From positions 13,791,437 to 13,855,436 of the forward strand of contig NC_059475.1 of the NCBI RefSeq assembly GCF_018139145.2: 64,000 nt of DNA, given 5' to 3'. The notes under the pieces were generated by a model. It had not been told where the DNA came from. It did not search any database and was given only the letters and a program-made list of their open reading frames with translations. This document shows positions 24,301-38,614 of this stretch, one piece after another (within the stretch, counting starts at the first letter, position 1; every line of letters starts with the position of its first letter). This DNA is from Gymnogyps californianus (taxonomy: Eukaryota; Chordata; Aves; Accipitriformes; Cathartidae). Position numbers and translations under genes: made by a program.

Positions 24301-27300
24301 ATAAATTCAGCTGGTCTTTTAGCTAAAAATGCATCAATGTCTGGAGCTGGAAGGGGGGAAGGAGCCAGAGGACATCGAGCCACTGGGCAATTAATGGCCA
24401 GGAGCTCGGCACTTGCCAGGCTGCTGCAATGCCCGGCTGTGTCACAGCGCTCCGGCGGCATGAGGACAATGCGAGCATTAAACTCCTCTTAAAAAGGCAA
24501 AAACTACAAAAAAAACCCCTCTTTTAAACATCAGTTAACAAGATATCCCTTAATCAAAGTCTGCTCTGAGTGGCACTGTGCAAAGGGATTATTGCAAGAT
24601 CAAAAACCTTTGAATTATTGAAGCCTTTCAACCCTGATGGCATTTGCTGTCCCCTCCCTGTCCCCTCACTACAGCAGGGAGAGCCCTTTTTTTGGGTCTT
24701 ATTTCCCCAAGATCAGAACATGTCAGCTCCGCGCTGACTTTGGCCAGCAGTGTGGGAGAGGGATCGCAGAATCAAGCCCAAAGCTTATGCAGACTTTCAC
24801 TGGGCAGTTTTGGGGAGATAGGTTGTGCACTCTGTGTGCTCTCTCTGCAGTGACTCGCCGTTGTGTGACAGGGCTCCTGGGACAGTGCCGCCTTGCAGGG
24901 GTTGCCCTGCAGCCCTGTCCTGGCGGTGGGGGTACCACAGGGAATGAACTCACAGTGGGGATTGATTCACATCCCGCAGGAGAAAGCACACCGGCTGTAA
25001 AGTCAGCTTTATGGTTATTTCTGGGCATCACCACCTGCTCTGAGCACCAGCGTCCCGCTCCCCCATCCCCTCATGTCCCCCAGCATATGCTCCCTTTGGT
25101 TTCCTGCTATTAAACTGCCGCAGACAGACCGCGGCACCAGGTGGCTCCGGCATTGCTCCAGGAGAGCATCCCTGTGGTGTGACGGCCCCGTGACGCCAAG
25201 CCCGGGGCTGTGGCAGAGGCTCCTCGCTCCTCGCTTGCGTTAAGGTCCGGGGGCTTTTCCCCTTAGCCCCCGTGTATGGGTGATGCGTCCTTGTCCCAGC
25301 GCTGTTGTAAATTTTGGGTGATTCTGGTAATATCTGCAGAGCAAGGCCTGACTGATACCCACGTATGTGGGAAGAGAGGTGAGCGTGAGACGTGGAGGGA
25401 AAGCAGCTTATTAGTAGAGCAAATAATTCACAGTGAATAATTTCTTCAACAAACACAGCTCCTATTTCTGAACGTCTGCAAAGGGGCTGTGCTTTTCTTG
25501 CACCTGTTGGTGTCCAGAATTAATGGATTTTGCTTTTTTTCCTTTTGCTTTGGGATGGGTGAGAGTGCACCAGCTGTGCTTGGGCTGTCCTGGCGAACTC
25601 TGACGGCTCACAACAATTGCCACTCTGGTACCTCGTCAGAGTACCCCGGCACTCTCCCTCTGCCCAGCCACGGCAAAGGTCCTAGAAACATCCTATTTCC
25701 CCAAAAACATGGCAAATGCACGGGCCTGTTTGGACAGGCTTAATATTCACCTAACACAAAAGACCATGTAGGCAAACCTTGCTCGTTGATGGAAGATGAA
25801 GACAAAAGCCATCTAAGCAGGGCTGCTGTAACCTCATGTTTAAACTCACCTGAGTGTTTGAGAAAATGCCCTGGATACATTTGCCTGGTAATTTTTAATT
25901 TTATATGTTCGACCCAATACAACTGGTAGTTTTCTTTCACATCTTCAGCGGTGCTCATCTGGGCAGGAGGAGGAGGAGAGGGAAGCCAAGGATGTAATTT
26001 ATGGGAGGAAAAGCTGCAGCAATCAGGTGTTTTGTCCTCTATAAAGTACTCCTGCCACTTAAGTGCCCACTTGTTGAATGGCACTTTCAGCTGATGTCAT
26101 TTGCTGGCTTCGTGAGCGGCTTATTCCAAAAGCTCGCTTCGAGGAAAAGCGTATTGTAAAAAATGCATGTGTATGATCTGGACTCTGCTGTTACAAGTGA
26201 TGAGGCTCAAGGTCCTGGAAACTCAACTCCCTTACTGCTGGTAATGTGATCTAGCAGCACTCCTGAAACCTGCCTCCCGCACACCCCCAAAATGTTGCAT
26301 CTACAGCAGGAGATATGGGCCATGGGTAAGATAAAGGCTATGAGAAAGCTGCAGGTACAAATACGCTGTGCTTTGAACTGTTGTTGTCTTTCCTAGCATA
26401 CAGATCACTGGCGGTGCTGATCTGACCAAAGTTAACTCTGCCCATCGATGCCTACCCCGTCCCAAATCAGGGTCCCAAGGAGGTAACTTGGGCAGATGCT
26501 TATTCAGCAGGAAGGTGTTAGGGGCAACACCTACTTGTGCATATGGTGATGGCTGACTACACCAGGCAAGTAAAATAAGCTCAGATTTTATCCCCATTAG
26601 CAATAGCTCAAACCAGTACATCTTTCCCGTGGCTGGTGATGGGCTGACACAGGAGTGGGCTCCAGGACTGCCTGCCTGCCGCAGCTGCTGAGACGGGGGA
26701 TTTGGGATTAGGGGTCTTGTCCCCTCAGCATCCAGCTCCGAGCCTGCCTCCCCTCACGTCATCTCTGCCCTGAGTTTTGCAGGGCTTTTTTGCAGAGTCA
26801 CTCCTGGTGACTTCTCTGTGTAGACCAACACCCAGCAGTGCAGCTGCCCCCTCCCCAGCGCCGCCGCGGCTCTCCCACTGCGTGTGTGCAGCACAAGAGC
26901 TGTACCCAGGGGCTGTGCTCAGCGCTGTGCAGCAGATAAATCTGTACCTGCAGAGCCGGGAGAGGCACGGGTATCGCTGCCCTGGTAAATCACACTGCTC
27001 AGGAGTTCAGTAGATTAACTTTCTAGTCATCCCAGGTCTTTTAAAGGGCTCTTCTTTTTTTTATTATCCAATTAACTATACATGTTAATAAGAAATTTTC
27101 TTTTATATAAAATGAGCAAATTTTTTTCTCTGCCTGGAGTGACATAAATAGACCTTTTCACATACAGCTTCAGTGTCCTGGGACTGATTTGTGGATATAT
27201 ATTGCTGCTTAGAAAGACTGTAATTTACAGGTGATTGTTTGGAGGACTTCAAATTACCACCACTCATATATATGGATATATAAATAAAAAATGAAGCTTC

Positions 27301-30300
27301 TCGGGAGATTCTGCATAAACAATTTTCTTGGGAAGAAAAAGGATTCTCAATAAAAAAAAAAAAACCCACAGTATTTTTTATATCTATGGCACTGCATAAA
27401 GTATGGGTAGATTATTTCCGTCCTTCATTTCTATTTCAGCATTTCTGGACCATTTCCTCTAACATTTTATCTTTTTTCTTCCATCATATAAATCCTCCTA
27501 TATTCCGCTCCCAGAAGAACCGGCAGGTTTGGGGTCTGGAGGCAGTAGGAGTCCTGCCGCCCAGCCCTGCCTGCCCGCACTGCCTCCAAGAAGAATAGGG
27601 ATGGGAAGGATTAGCTCCGGCTACCTTAATGAAATATCACTTCAGCTCCTAAGTCTCTCTCACAGAAAAATACACACACGCACAAAGAGGAATACTTTTG
27701 GAAGCTGCTTGTGATTTTATTGCCTTGCTGCTGGGGAAGCCCAGCTGGCAACAGCTCACAGGCACCTCTGCTGCTGGGAGCTGCTGACAGTGTCTTCTCT
27801 CAGCAATCAGGCTTTCTGTTAAAGCTGGATACCATACAGTCACTATTTCACTTTGGAATATATTTATATAAAGTTTGTGGGCTCTCCCGGCCCATGACAG
27901 AGCCGTGGCTCACCCAAACCAGGACCGCAGGACTTGAGCGGTAAAGCTGGTCTGCAGCAGCAGCCGAGGGCACATCTGCAAGAGCAATCCTGCAGCAACG
28001 CCAGACGAGCACCCAGGGCTGTGCATCTCCCCGCGATGTTTTTCCAGCCTCCAGTGTCTGTGCTTCGGGGGCAGCTGTAAGGGAGAGTCATATCGTAGCC
28101 CTTGAGGGACCTTTTCTGCCATGAATTTCTCTAGTTGCTTTTTTTTTTAACTCATACGAACTTTCAGGAATCTGCAACACCTATTCCATGGTTTTGTGAT
28201 TTTTTCAGTTATAAACAGATTAATGCAAGTTTAGATGACTTTACGTGACCTGAAAGTAAGTCATTTAATGGTAGTTAATGCTCCTTCTCACCCATCAGAA
28301 AACAAGTCGTTTCTAGTCCTGTTATTAAAGCTAGCAGCAAAATCTGCCTTCAGCTGCCAGCGTGCATTTCCAATATAATTAAGGGGTTTAAAAATGAGAA
28401 CAACTTGTGTGGAGGAAAAGGGATCTCTATGTAAAAAGAACATGCTTTTAATTGAGATTTGCTGATCCATATTCCATTAACAAATCCTGTCCTGTGGACA
28501 CCGTCCCCGCACAGCCAGGCGGGATTTATCGGCCTCGGCACTCGCAGGCTCCCTTGTGCTGCTGCTCTCCCAGGGAGCCGCGAGAGGAGCGAGGGCGGGA
28601 CGAGCTGCTGTATATCACCCATCTCCTGGTCGCCAAATGATGATTCAGATTCACACTGAGATCTATAAAAGTCAGTGGTTTATTGCTGTCTTGTATTTCT
28701 GTATTAACCACCTCATTATCATCCCAAATGGAGTATAAATCCAAGGGTATCCAGTTGTTCAAGCCTGCGTGCTTGTGCTCCCCCGCCTCCTGCCATATAA
28801 ATCTCAGCTCTGGGGAACGGGAGGAACCCTGCGGTTTCCCAGCTCGGGAGCAGGCAGCCTTTATAAAGGACGAGTTTCCTCTGCTCGGGGACAGGCCAGG
28901 CAGCACTCTCTACCTCTCTTGACTGTGTGTCTGCTCCCGTGGCTGAGCCGCCAGCACGGAGGAGCAGTGGCACTGGTGCTCCCTGGGGACCCTGTGGACA
29001 CGAAGCTGTGCTTGCTGCCGAGCCATGCGTCTTGCCCCTGTATGTTTGGGAGACTTGCTGGTCCCTTGGAGAATGGTCTGTCTTTGGGGTTTGGGGCTTT
29101 TCGTGTGGGTGGTGGTGGTTTTGTTTAGCCCTGCAGTTGCTAATGCAAGGCCAGTTACCAAGCAGTTGGGAACCAGTCAGGGCGAGCCCTGCACACCCTG
29201 GCCTCGGCAGCGCACCGCCTGCTTTGGGCACTTGGCGTCTTGCTCTTGTGATGGAGAAAGCCTGAAATAAATAACTAAGCTGGACTAGGCTGGGTCAGAT
29301 CACATTGCAAGCAGCAGCAAGAAGCCACGGCTAGGAACAGGGAGCTCTCCGGGATGCCCCCTGAGGTGCACAGAGGATTCGCTGCTTTGGAAAACCCTGA
29401 GGATGGCCAGTCAACCGCCCCTGATACATTGAAAAGAGCTTTTATGCCAGGTGCATAGTTCACCGTGTGTCAGAGTCAGAAATAATTGCCAGAGGAGGCA
29501 CATGATCTTTTGTGCTTTGCCATGATCATGAGGTCTCATCCCTGGGAGCACATGCCATTAGCAGGAGACAACTTTTCCTGTAGTTCAAGGCTAACGAATG
29601 TGCTTTTAAGCATCGGTGAGGAATGTTAACTCTTACCAATGAGGTATAATTTTCCTAAAATAAATCAGGAAAAAAATGCAACCTTTGGACCAAGATCTCC
29701 CAAAGGCAGCAGCTCTGTTGGCCTCGGTAGCATGACATGGGTGTGCATCAGCCAGGACACTTGTCCTGCAAATGAGAGCTCGTGCATTTATCACTCAGCT
29801 ATAAACATTGTAAGGACAGGGCAGCTTACACCATTATGAATTGGGGCACCTCAGATGGAGTTAATGCAGTCTGGCATCACTGCTTACTATTTCATTGCTG
29901 TCTGATGTCAAAACAGCAATTCCCCACATTTTACTAACCGAATCCTTTTTTCCGTTCAGTTTTCATTATGAAATAATGAACTAATTATTTAACATCTCCA
30001 AAGTACTTCAACTGAGCCATCTCAAATCTGATGCAACTCTTAAAAAATTATTTTTTTAAAAATCCCTCTCTTCTCAATGAAGCATGCGGCCTTTCCCTTC
30101 AGGTTAGTGTTAGTTACTGAAAAATTCACGTCTGCGCAGGAGCTTGGTTCGCTGTCCCTCCTTCTGACCAGCTACTCGGTATTTGCATCATTACAATTTG
30201 ATGTGATGGAAACTACAGGTGGAGAATAAGACTGAAGGCTGAAGCTGCTGGTATTACAATTACACGAATCTATATGATTCTGGATGTAAATAGTGGGCCA

Positions 30301-30914
30301 AGGCATGTTGCTTTTCTCAAAGAGTTTTTCTTTTTTGTTTGTCTAGTTCATTTAGTGGGAGGAGACCAAATGAATGATGGGGAAAGCAAAATTATTTTAA
30401 AATTAAAATTATTTTCTGTTTCTGTGTAATACAGGGCACTTTTTGAGTAGCTGCCTCTTTTAAAACATGTACATCACCACTGGCTATTTTTGCTGCAAGT
30501 TCCTGTCCAACGCAAAGTGATGAGTTTCCCAGAATTTGATAAATTACACCCCTCCTTGGCAAATTATTCTCCTTCAATCTTACACCACCTCTGCTCTTGA
30601 CACGTGTGCTGGAGAGGGTGTCAAGCTTTTAAACCTCATTTAATGCTCGCACCCAAGAGTTGCAGAGTTTTCCGGGTTTCTCAGAGGTCAGGCACACTTC
30701 TTGCACTCTGCATGCATGTTGGGTTTTTTTATTATTATTATTTTAATTGCAATGCTGCTGCTCCTGAGCTGATTCATGCACCCAGGTCATGTATATTCTA
30801 CAGCAAAGCTTTTGAGGAAGGAAAAAATATCAGGGACAGATACATTAGGGACATAATGAAGAACCTGTTTGATGCTATGCCCAATGCTGAGGCTGCCACG
30901 AGGAGGTGTGGCTT

Positions 30915-30959
30915 TTCTCCTCCTCTTCCTCCTCCTCCTCCTCCTCCTCCTCCTCCTCC
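30915..30959. repeat. (CTC)n trinucleotide microsatellite
   Basis: A run of CTC/TCC triplets with one CTT interruption near its start spans about 45 bases. It creates the poly-proline, poly-leucine and poly-glycine runs seen in overlapping frames. These are artefacts of the repeat, not proteins. Confidence 0.95.
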
Positions 30960-33900
30960 ATGAGCTGCTGAATGCCCCTCATTGCCTTCCCTCTGGCACC
31001 GGCTTACCCTTCCTTTGCTCTTTGTCGTTGCACGCTGAAACATCACATGGTTGCACAAGGGGTTTTGTTCTGTGCCTCTTCTTTCCCTCTTTTGGGTCTC
31101 TTCTCCCAGGAACAATCATTTCTCTTGTTTGGCATGTTCTGGGCGGTCGGCTTCAGGCAGGTTTTCCCTCGTTAACACCCTTCGAAGATACTTTGGTAAA
31201 ATGTCAGTGTCATACTTCATCATACGATGAGAACTATTAAGTGCACATTGTTATTCCTGGATTCATACCTACACCATCTCTCTTTGTCTCTCTCGGAGCC
31301 TCATGTAAAGATCAAATATGATGTTATGGATGAAGGCTAGAGTGAGCAATGCTCCTTCACCTCCTGCTCCTATTCCTTCTCTTTTTTTAAAATTTATTTT
31401 CCCCGCCTCCAATGGATCTTTCCCCATCCTCATTATACCAAGCAAAAGCAATTGGGACACTGGCAGCATGGTCCTTCGCAGCTTTGTTGGGGTGTGATGG
31501 GGGAATTAAAGTGCTGGTAGAGCGGTTGGTGGTTATGGCCGTCCACAGGTCGTTTCGGGAGCCTGGCTGCGGGGAGGGCTGCAGGGCTGTCCTGGTGCCT
31601 GCACGCCAGCACGGGGAGAGGCGCAGCTGGGGTTCACGTACAGCAGCTTTTCAGGTCTGAAGTTGGGGTCTGTAGCACTGACCAGCACATGAAGGAGCAT
31701 TAAACCATTACTGCACATCACCCGCTCAGGTTCACTTTTAACAGAGTAAACTGCTCTTGCGGTGGCTGGGATTGCTCATGGTTTGGGTCACTCCTGTTGG
31801 TAGCCGCCAGCTGAGCTGTTGTGTGGGGAAAACAGGATAATCCCAGCTTCGAGCCTCCTGGAGCTGCCCAACGCAGGAAACTTCTGCATTGTCCTTCTGC
31901 AGAATGTAATGTTTAATTTGGGGTTTATCTGTGAAGAACTGCATCTTCTGCACCACTCCATCGCCTTTCCAGAATACCTTGAGCACCTCAGCAAAATGGT
32001 CATCTTGGGAAGCCTACAGGCTTTCCTGAAGGGAATATAAGTTACCAGCAAACAGGAGCATGAACTCAAGCACGTGTACACTTACTTGCGTGCGGTAGAG
32101 GAGGCAGAGGGCACACACCCCTCATGCAAGCGGGTGTTAAGAGGCACGTTCCCCTTTGAAATATAGTACCAATGTCTTTCAACTCCATGCTTGGCCTTTT
32201 TATTTTTATGTATGATGCTACAGTGAAATAAATGCAATTTAATTTGGGCTCTCCAGTTCAGCAGTTTGGTATCCAGGGTTCGTACGCAGTGATAGAGAGG
32301 TTTGCATTCGGGTAAAAACGTGCTCCCAGAGACCCAGCTCAGTTAATTTGGCCCAGAATAAGACCTGTTGGCAGAGATGAGCCTGCCACAGCCCCGGTTC
32401 AGCTGCTGCCTTACTCTTCCATGGACCAAAACCTGAACTCCAAAGCAAGTGAAAGGTCCCCATGGCTCTGCAAGCACCACGTCCAGGCCATCCAGGCTGA
32501 CCCAGAAACGTGCACAGTAACGCAGCAGCAGCAGCACCCATGCCGGTGATGGGCACAGCTGGCTGCTGGCTGCTGACCAAGCCCCAACACCCAAAATGTG
32601 GAGGCATTGTTTTGCTCAGTGGGAGGGAGAGAGGTGACCTTGCTGCCAAAATCTCTGGGTACATAGTGGGGCTGTCAGAATGGGGATCTACTTTCTTGTT
32701 GGCTGCAAAAAGGACCGTTCAGCAGCATCCAAAGCCCTGGATCCCAGAGAGGATCCTACGGGAGGATCCTGTTAGCTTACACTCATCCCATGTAGTCTGC
32801 AGGGGAAAAAGACTGAGACGGTAAATACAGGTGGGGTTTTATTCTTCTCCTATGAAAAAAAGTATTTAGAGCAGAAGGCCAGTCACCTTTGGCAAGAAAA
32901 AGTATCTGCAATGCACGTGCTGGACACAGGCATATGTTGTTCCTGCACCCCTGCGGCCAGCTGGCCGGCCATGCGTGATTGCACCCTGCGCTGGAAATGC
33001 AGGGGAAGGACACGAGGGGGTGCATTGACCTTTGGGAATTTGGAGTTTAACCTGGAGATATTAATCGAGAGAGTCTTTTGGAAATTCATGCTCACAGGTA
33101 CAATCTCATACAGTGCAAAGCCCTGGTCCAGCTGCTGTAATGTAATTTTAGGCTCCTGAGGCCAAGTCAGCACTAGGAGAGGGTAAGAAGAAAGGAATTT
33201 AATCCAAAATGAAGACATTTCCCTGAACCTTCATTCATTTTTGGCTGTACATTTGCTGGAGGGTCCCCACCAGCATGCTTAGCTTTGCTCTGGTCACTGC
33301 AGACTCCTCTAGACGAAGACAACTTACCCTGACTTTGGAGCTGTCGCAAATGAAAGGCACTTAACAAATATTTCTGACATAAGAAAACCTCTGTACTCCT
33401 CTCCTCGTCATTAATTTTCAAATTGGTAAGTTAAATACTGTACTCCAGCATAAACATTTCTCAGGGACAAAGTATAAACATTTCTAGTGGAGTGCACTTA
33501 ATAATACAATTTTGTTTGCCAAGTGGCGCTGTCTCCTCCCAAGCTATGACTATGAGAGGGTTTTATTTAAATGGAGATATAAATTAATTGCACTCAGCAC
33601 AGCCTCTCATCCCAGCTCTCTCCTGCATCCGTACCCTTGGACTCTCTGAAGGAAAGGGCAGGTGAGAGCTGCTGCAGCACAGCCTTGCTGAAAAGCTGGC
33701 AGGACACCGCCGCAGCCATTCCCCTGCCTGCTGCCTCCCCAGTCTTCCCTAGATAATGTTTCTTCCATTAGAAGAGACGTGACTGGATTTGCTTTAGATG
33801 GATGCAGATGCAATTCCATAAAAGACCTCCTTCCCAAGGCAAGGGTTAATGCAATGTTTTGTGACCTGGCTATGCAGTGATGGGAGACACCAACTCTTAG

Positions 33901-34534
33901 ACAGCTGGATTAGATTAATATAGGTCAGATATTTTAAGGTTTCATTCAAGAGAAGAAAGCCTAATTTTAGACTTTGATTGAAAGCCCGTCTTGGTAATAG
34001 CATGGCTAATTTCCTTTCAAAATTTGCAAAATTTAAGTTTCAACAATGTCTTAAACTGGGCCCAGCTACTAACAAGTCTGAGCTTTCTGACATCTGTCCG
34101 TCTCTCGGTCTGCCCCTTCTCTACCTGAATTCCCGTTTAGGTGCAAATTATACAGAAACTGGTGAAACCTGACTCTCCTCTGATTCCTACTCAGTTATGT
34201 GTTTTGTTCATCCCTGAAATACTTTGGAAGAAAGTGAGGAAAAGTGTCCCCCTTGTGAATGGAAATCAATTTTCCACTCTAGACTAAAACTTCCATGTTT
34301 TGCACAGAACTGCGCACTACCACAGCCACAGCCAGGTGTGGTGAGCACTGCAAAGCCTCTCTGCCTCTGTCACCCCCAAAGGAAGGTGGGCAGTCGTGAG
34401 CTTACCAACTGTTTTGGGGGTTGTTTTGTTTTCTGTGAGATGCTAAAATTGCTACGTGGAGGATTTTGACAGAAAGGTTTCTTCCACAGCAATTTGATCT
34501 GCTCGTTATGAAAGCCAAGGGGAGGCTTGGAGCA

Positions 34535-34560
34535 GGGGATGGAGGCTGGGGATGGAGGCT
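34535..34560. repeat. 13-bp perfect tandem duplication
   Basis: GGGGATGGAGGCT occurs twice back to back (34535-34547 and 34548-34560) in a G-rich strand context. No function is evident. Confidence 0.85.
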
Positions 34561-37500
34561 TCAGCTCAAGCGCTGGAGAGTCCTGTGGACCCCAGCCCGC
34601 TTGAGGCCCCTCTGAAGCTCTGCCCGACACTGGCCCTGCTCTTCCTTACGAGGAGATGCAATCTGCCAAGTCTGCAGAAACAAACTTGTTCTCATAAAAC
34701 ATGCAGCAGTAATTTTATGGTACGAGAGGAGAGGCATACAGCCAGGGTCTTGCTGCTCATCAGAAAAATGGCAGCTACCTTTTGTACGACTATTGCTTTC
34801 TTTCACTTTTTTTTACCTTTAAGATTAAAAACCTCCCGAAGAAGGCTTACAAGGTTTATGGCAGAGGTATACAAGAAGCGAATTAAAATTCCATAAATAT
34901 ATTTCCTGGCTAAAATTTATATATCCTGTATTCCTCGGGTATCTAATTAGACCCAAGAAGAAAATAGCCCTGCAAAGGATAGGCATTTTGTTCAAATAAT
35001 TTTTAAAAATTGAGCTAAATAATGGCCATTTTATACTGCACACAATATAATTGTTCTTCTTGTATTGGGGAGCAGTTATAAATTATCTGGTATCCCATTC
35101 AGTCTCGTTGCCACGCCGAGTACCAAACAATTGTGAATGTAGTTACTGGGCACGTAAATTCACGGCTTTCTGACAGCTATACCGTTATTGCCGCTGCTAA
35201 CTAACCTTCTGCATAAAAAATGCAATCCCTAGGAAAGAAGGAGCATTTATCTAAGTGCTGACATTGAAACATTCTGAATAACTCTTTGAATCATTTGTAC
35301 TATTATGGGTAGAAAATGTAATTATTGTAATCAGCCTTGAGTCTGAGGCCATGTTGTTTTAAAAAAAAAAGAAGGGAGAGGGATAGAGAGGGGGGAAACT
35401 AGATCTGAACAACGAAAATGAACCTTGATAATGGAGCAGCCTTGAATTCCACTTCATTTATCACACTAATGGATGTCAAGATGACCTCAATCAAACATTT
35501 TGTTTTCCAGTTTTAAGCAATGGAAAATGCTTTCTTTTTTTTTTTCTGGAAAAAAAAGAAAGTTATTTAAATTGTTCCTAGTAATTACATTAGAGTAGAA
35601 GGTCAAAGTCAATATGAAATAATATCCACCAACCTTTTGATGAGTCTAGTCCAGGCTCTTTACTGGCACAGCTCACATATCTCTATAATTCTAGTGCAAG
35701 CTTTGTGTTTCTCCTTCCCTATTCCTTATGTTTTTATACTTAAATAGAAATCACATTTCTTGGTGTTTTTATTAGTTTTCATTTGGAGCCCCAGTAGTAT
35801 TTCATCTAATACTTTTAAGTAAATGATCATGTGTTTTAAACACTACCTTCCTGACTAGCCTATTTCAGGATAGGATATAGCTGTAAAAAGGCAGAGAAAT
35901 CTAAATAAAAAGAAGTTTATGACAGCAGGACTTCATTAAAATGTCTTGATTCACCTAGGCCAATCTCGTGAAGAACATCACATGGGACCTGAGGTAGGTC
36001 CTGGGCAAAACGTTGTGAACGTGGGCCCTGTATCCAGATTTGAGTATTTCAGTTCAGTTATATCTCTGTGATGGACAAGAGCATCCAGACACCAGCACTT
36101 CTCCTCCCCACGACTGGTAAAACTGTTGGTTGGATCCAAATTTAGCCAGGGCCCAGAGCTGCCTCTGGTGGCTTGTCTTCTTCTGGGTTGTACAACTTAG
36201 TTCTGGACGTTGAGTGAAAGTGTCTGTCTACACCTCAGAAATGGGGTGACAAGCTGTTTTTTTATGTCACTGTGCAAGTATAGTCCATAATCTGCACCAG
36301 TGTCACCTGTAACAGTTGAAAGGGATACATGATGGATGTATTTTGACTTGTTTAATTTGGCAAGCCAGCATTTCTGTGGATCCACAAAGTGTCTTGAGTC
36401 ATCAAGGACCTGTTTCACAGGTTTCCAAACACGACTGCGAGCTGTAGAAATATGAATTGCTTAGAAGCTACGAATGAATTATTTCATTGAACATTGGCAG
36501 TTTTATTAAAAAAAAAGGAAAATAACAGAAAAATCATCAGTCTGAGGAGGAAACCGAGGAGGAACTATCTGTGAGCATTCACTGGCCTTGGACCCACCTG
36601 TAGCTGTGGCAGGTACAAGCTTGTCCCTCTTGTAGTCTCTTCTGTCCATGGCGGACGAGGCAAATGCGGTTTCACTTCTGTAGGTGTCAAAGAGTTTTTC
36701 ACAGGCCTCTGCAGGAGGTCTCTTTTTTGTAATTTTTAACCATACTTTTAGTATATAGCTGTCTTGGTGCATTTACACGATGGTCAGAGAAGGAAGATAT
36801 ATGCCATAAAAGAAGACACTGTTAGAAGATCCAGGTCTCAGTTTTGAGCCACACTTGCTACAGCAGATTATGCAAATCCTGGATTTGGACACAAGAAGTA
36901 GCCCTAAACCCAGGTGTATGGACTTAAGAGATCTGCACGCTCTCTTGCACCATATAAATTGCATGTTTTCTGTTCTCTAATGCAAGATTATTTCTGTCTT
37001 TTCTACTTTTAACGGGATAATGATGTTCTCTGTTGACATTTTCCACTACGGCTTGTAACATTATAAGAATATCTTGATTTTTAATTCTGGAATTTTAAAG
37101 AGTGCTTACATTAGTGTCTTTGGACAACACTCGCAAAAATACCATGGTTTATTTAAGAGACAGCCTGCTTCTTTAGGAAAAGATATGATGCAGTAAATGA
37201 TTTGTAAGAAATCTGCAACAAACCCCCCGCCTCGGTAATAGCATCATGCGACAGATCGCCGCAGGCCCTTGCTCACTTGAGTGTGAAGCTCTTGGAGCTG
37301 TCTGTGCCAAATAAACTTCTTTGAAACAGTCAGAAATCATCCATATGGTAAAATAGCATCTCACCTCTCTTTACTAATAATGCGGTATTTAGAAAAATAC
37401 TTTGCAAAAAAATGTGAACTGTGTTGGTCCATGCAAGGGACCCTCCTGCAGGAAGGGCAGAGACCAGCTTGCCCAAGTCCCCTGCCCTCCCCAGTTGGGC

Positions 37501-37998
37501 AGAAAGTAGTTGCATGGCAGAAAAGAGCAGGAGCAAACAGGTAAGATGAGAGGACAGATGCGCAATGCTTAAAAGGATGTATACAGAAAGGCAGGGCACA
37601 GACCTCAGTGTCTTTCTTGGGAATAATAGTGCACTGTGTAGTAACCTCAGGCTAAAAGATAGACCAGTGAATCATAATAGGAAAAAAGAAGTGTGGACAT
37701 TTTTAAGTTAAGCTTTTAAGAACAAATAAATCTGAAGAATGCGACATAAATCAGCTGCCTCTTTCCCCCTCCCTTCCTCCCCCACCCCCAAACACTTGCT
37801 AAAGCGATTGGAAACATTTGGGTCTGAAAAAAAAGGGAAAGCTATAAGTGCTTTTTCTTTCTTTTTTTTGCCAAATCATGCAGAAGATGCTGGCAGCTGC
37901 AAAGATTCAATTATACACAATGCAAAAAATAATTTAAAAAAATAATGGCACTTGAAAAAAAATTGCCTCTCCAGAAATTGCGTGGAACAATAAATCTG

Positions 37999-38182
37999 TT
38001 AATTAGCTAATTAATATTCAATTGGGGTCAGTGGGCTTAATAGAACCTTTTTCTGAGACCCAAGAAATTTTCCAATCACAATGTTAAGTCTGCCCACTTT
38101 CATTATCATCTAAGCGCAGGCAGCCCTTATCTGGCCGCCAGGCGCCCAGGAACAATGCAGCACCATTATCATCTCGGCGCAG
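37999..38182. promoter_or_regulatory. Candidate enhancer: homeodomain palindrome plus GATA-type sites
   Basis: At 37999-38014 lies a perfect 16-bp palindrome, TTAATTAGCTAATTAA, with two TAATTA homeodomain cores. About 90 bases on, a 19-base module CATTATCATCT-NN-GCGCAG occurs at 38101-38119 and again at 38164-38182, differing only in the two NN bases. Between them is CTTATCT (38126-38132), the reverse of the canonical GATA-factor site AGATAAG, and each module contains TTATCA, a weaker GATA-type core. Homeodomain and GATA factors with LDB1 are the partners of LIM-only proteins, which makes an LMO1 enhancer plausible. Enhancer status is inference; only the motifs and the duplication are seen. 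Confidence 0.4.
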
Positions 38183-38550
38183 TGGGTGCGGGTACCACAG
38201 TCGGATGTTGCAGGCTGTGAAGTAAAAATGCTTGAGCATTTAGGGTAATTGATATATGGGTTCTGCTGTATTGTTTAGGGCTGTTTGTTTGCTCTACTGG
38301 TATTTAAGGCAGCGGAGCATCAGAAGATTGATTTTCATTGGTTGCCATTTTTTATTTTTTTTTAACAAAATCGATGACAAGTTGTCAGTGCGGGACCCTG
38401 ACCAATAGCATCTGGCAAGTCCTCCCCACGGCGCAAGGGCTGCCATCAGCCGGGCGCACATGGAGGTGCCGGGGCAGCGCGCTCCCCGTGCCTTCTGCCG
38501 GATCGTGTCCAGCAGAGACGCTGCGGTAATGCTTGCCTCTGCAGGGCGGA

Positions 38551-38614
38551 CATTTAAACCTGCGTCACTATAAAAAAGGACACATTTAAACCAGCATCAC
38601 TATAAAAAAGGACA
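38551..38614. repeat. 32-bp tandem duplication containing TATAAAAAAG
   Basis: The unit at 38551-38582 is repeated at 38583-38614 with two substitutions. Each unit begins CATTTAAACC and ends CACTATAAAAAAGGACA. Both carry a TATA-like word, but no gene starts nearby on either strand. The low divergence suggests a fairly recent slippage or duplication event. Confidence 0.9.

Noticed and set aside
30798..31240. Poly-Gly, poly-Pro and poly-Leu frames
   Set aside because: They arise from the CTC trinucleotide microsatellite at 30915-30959.
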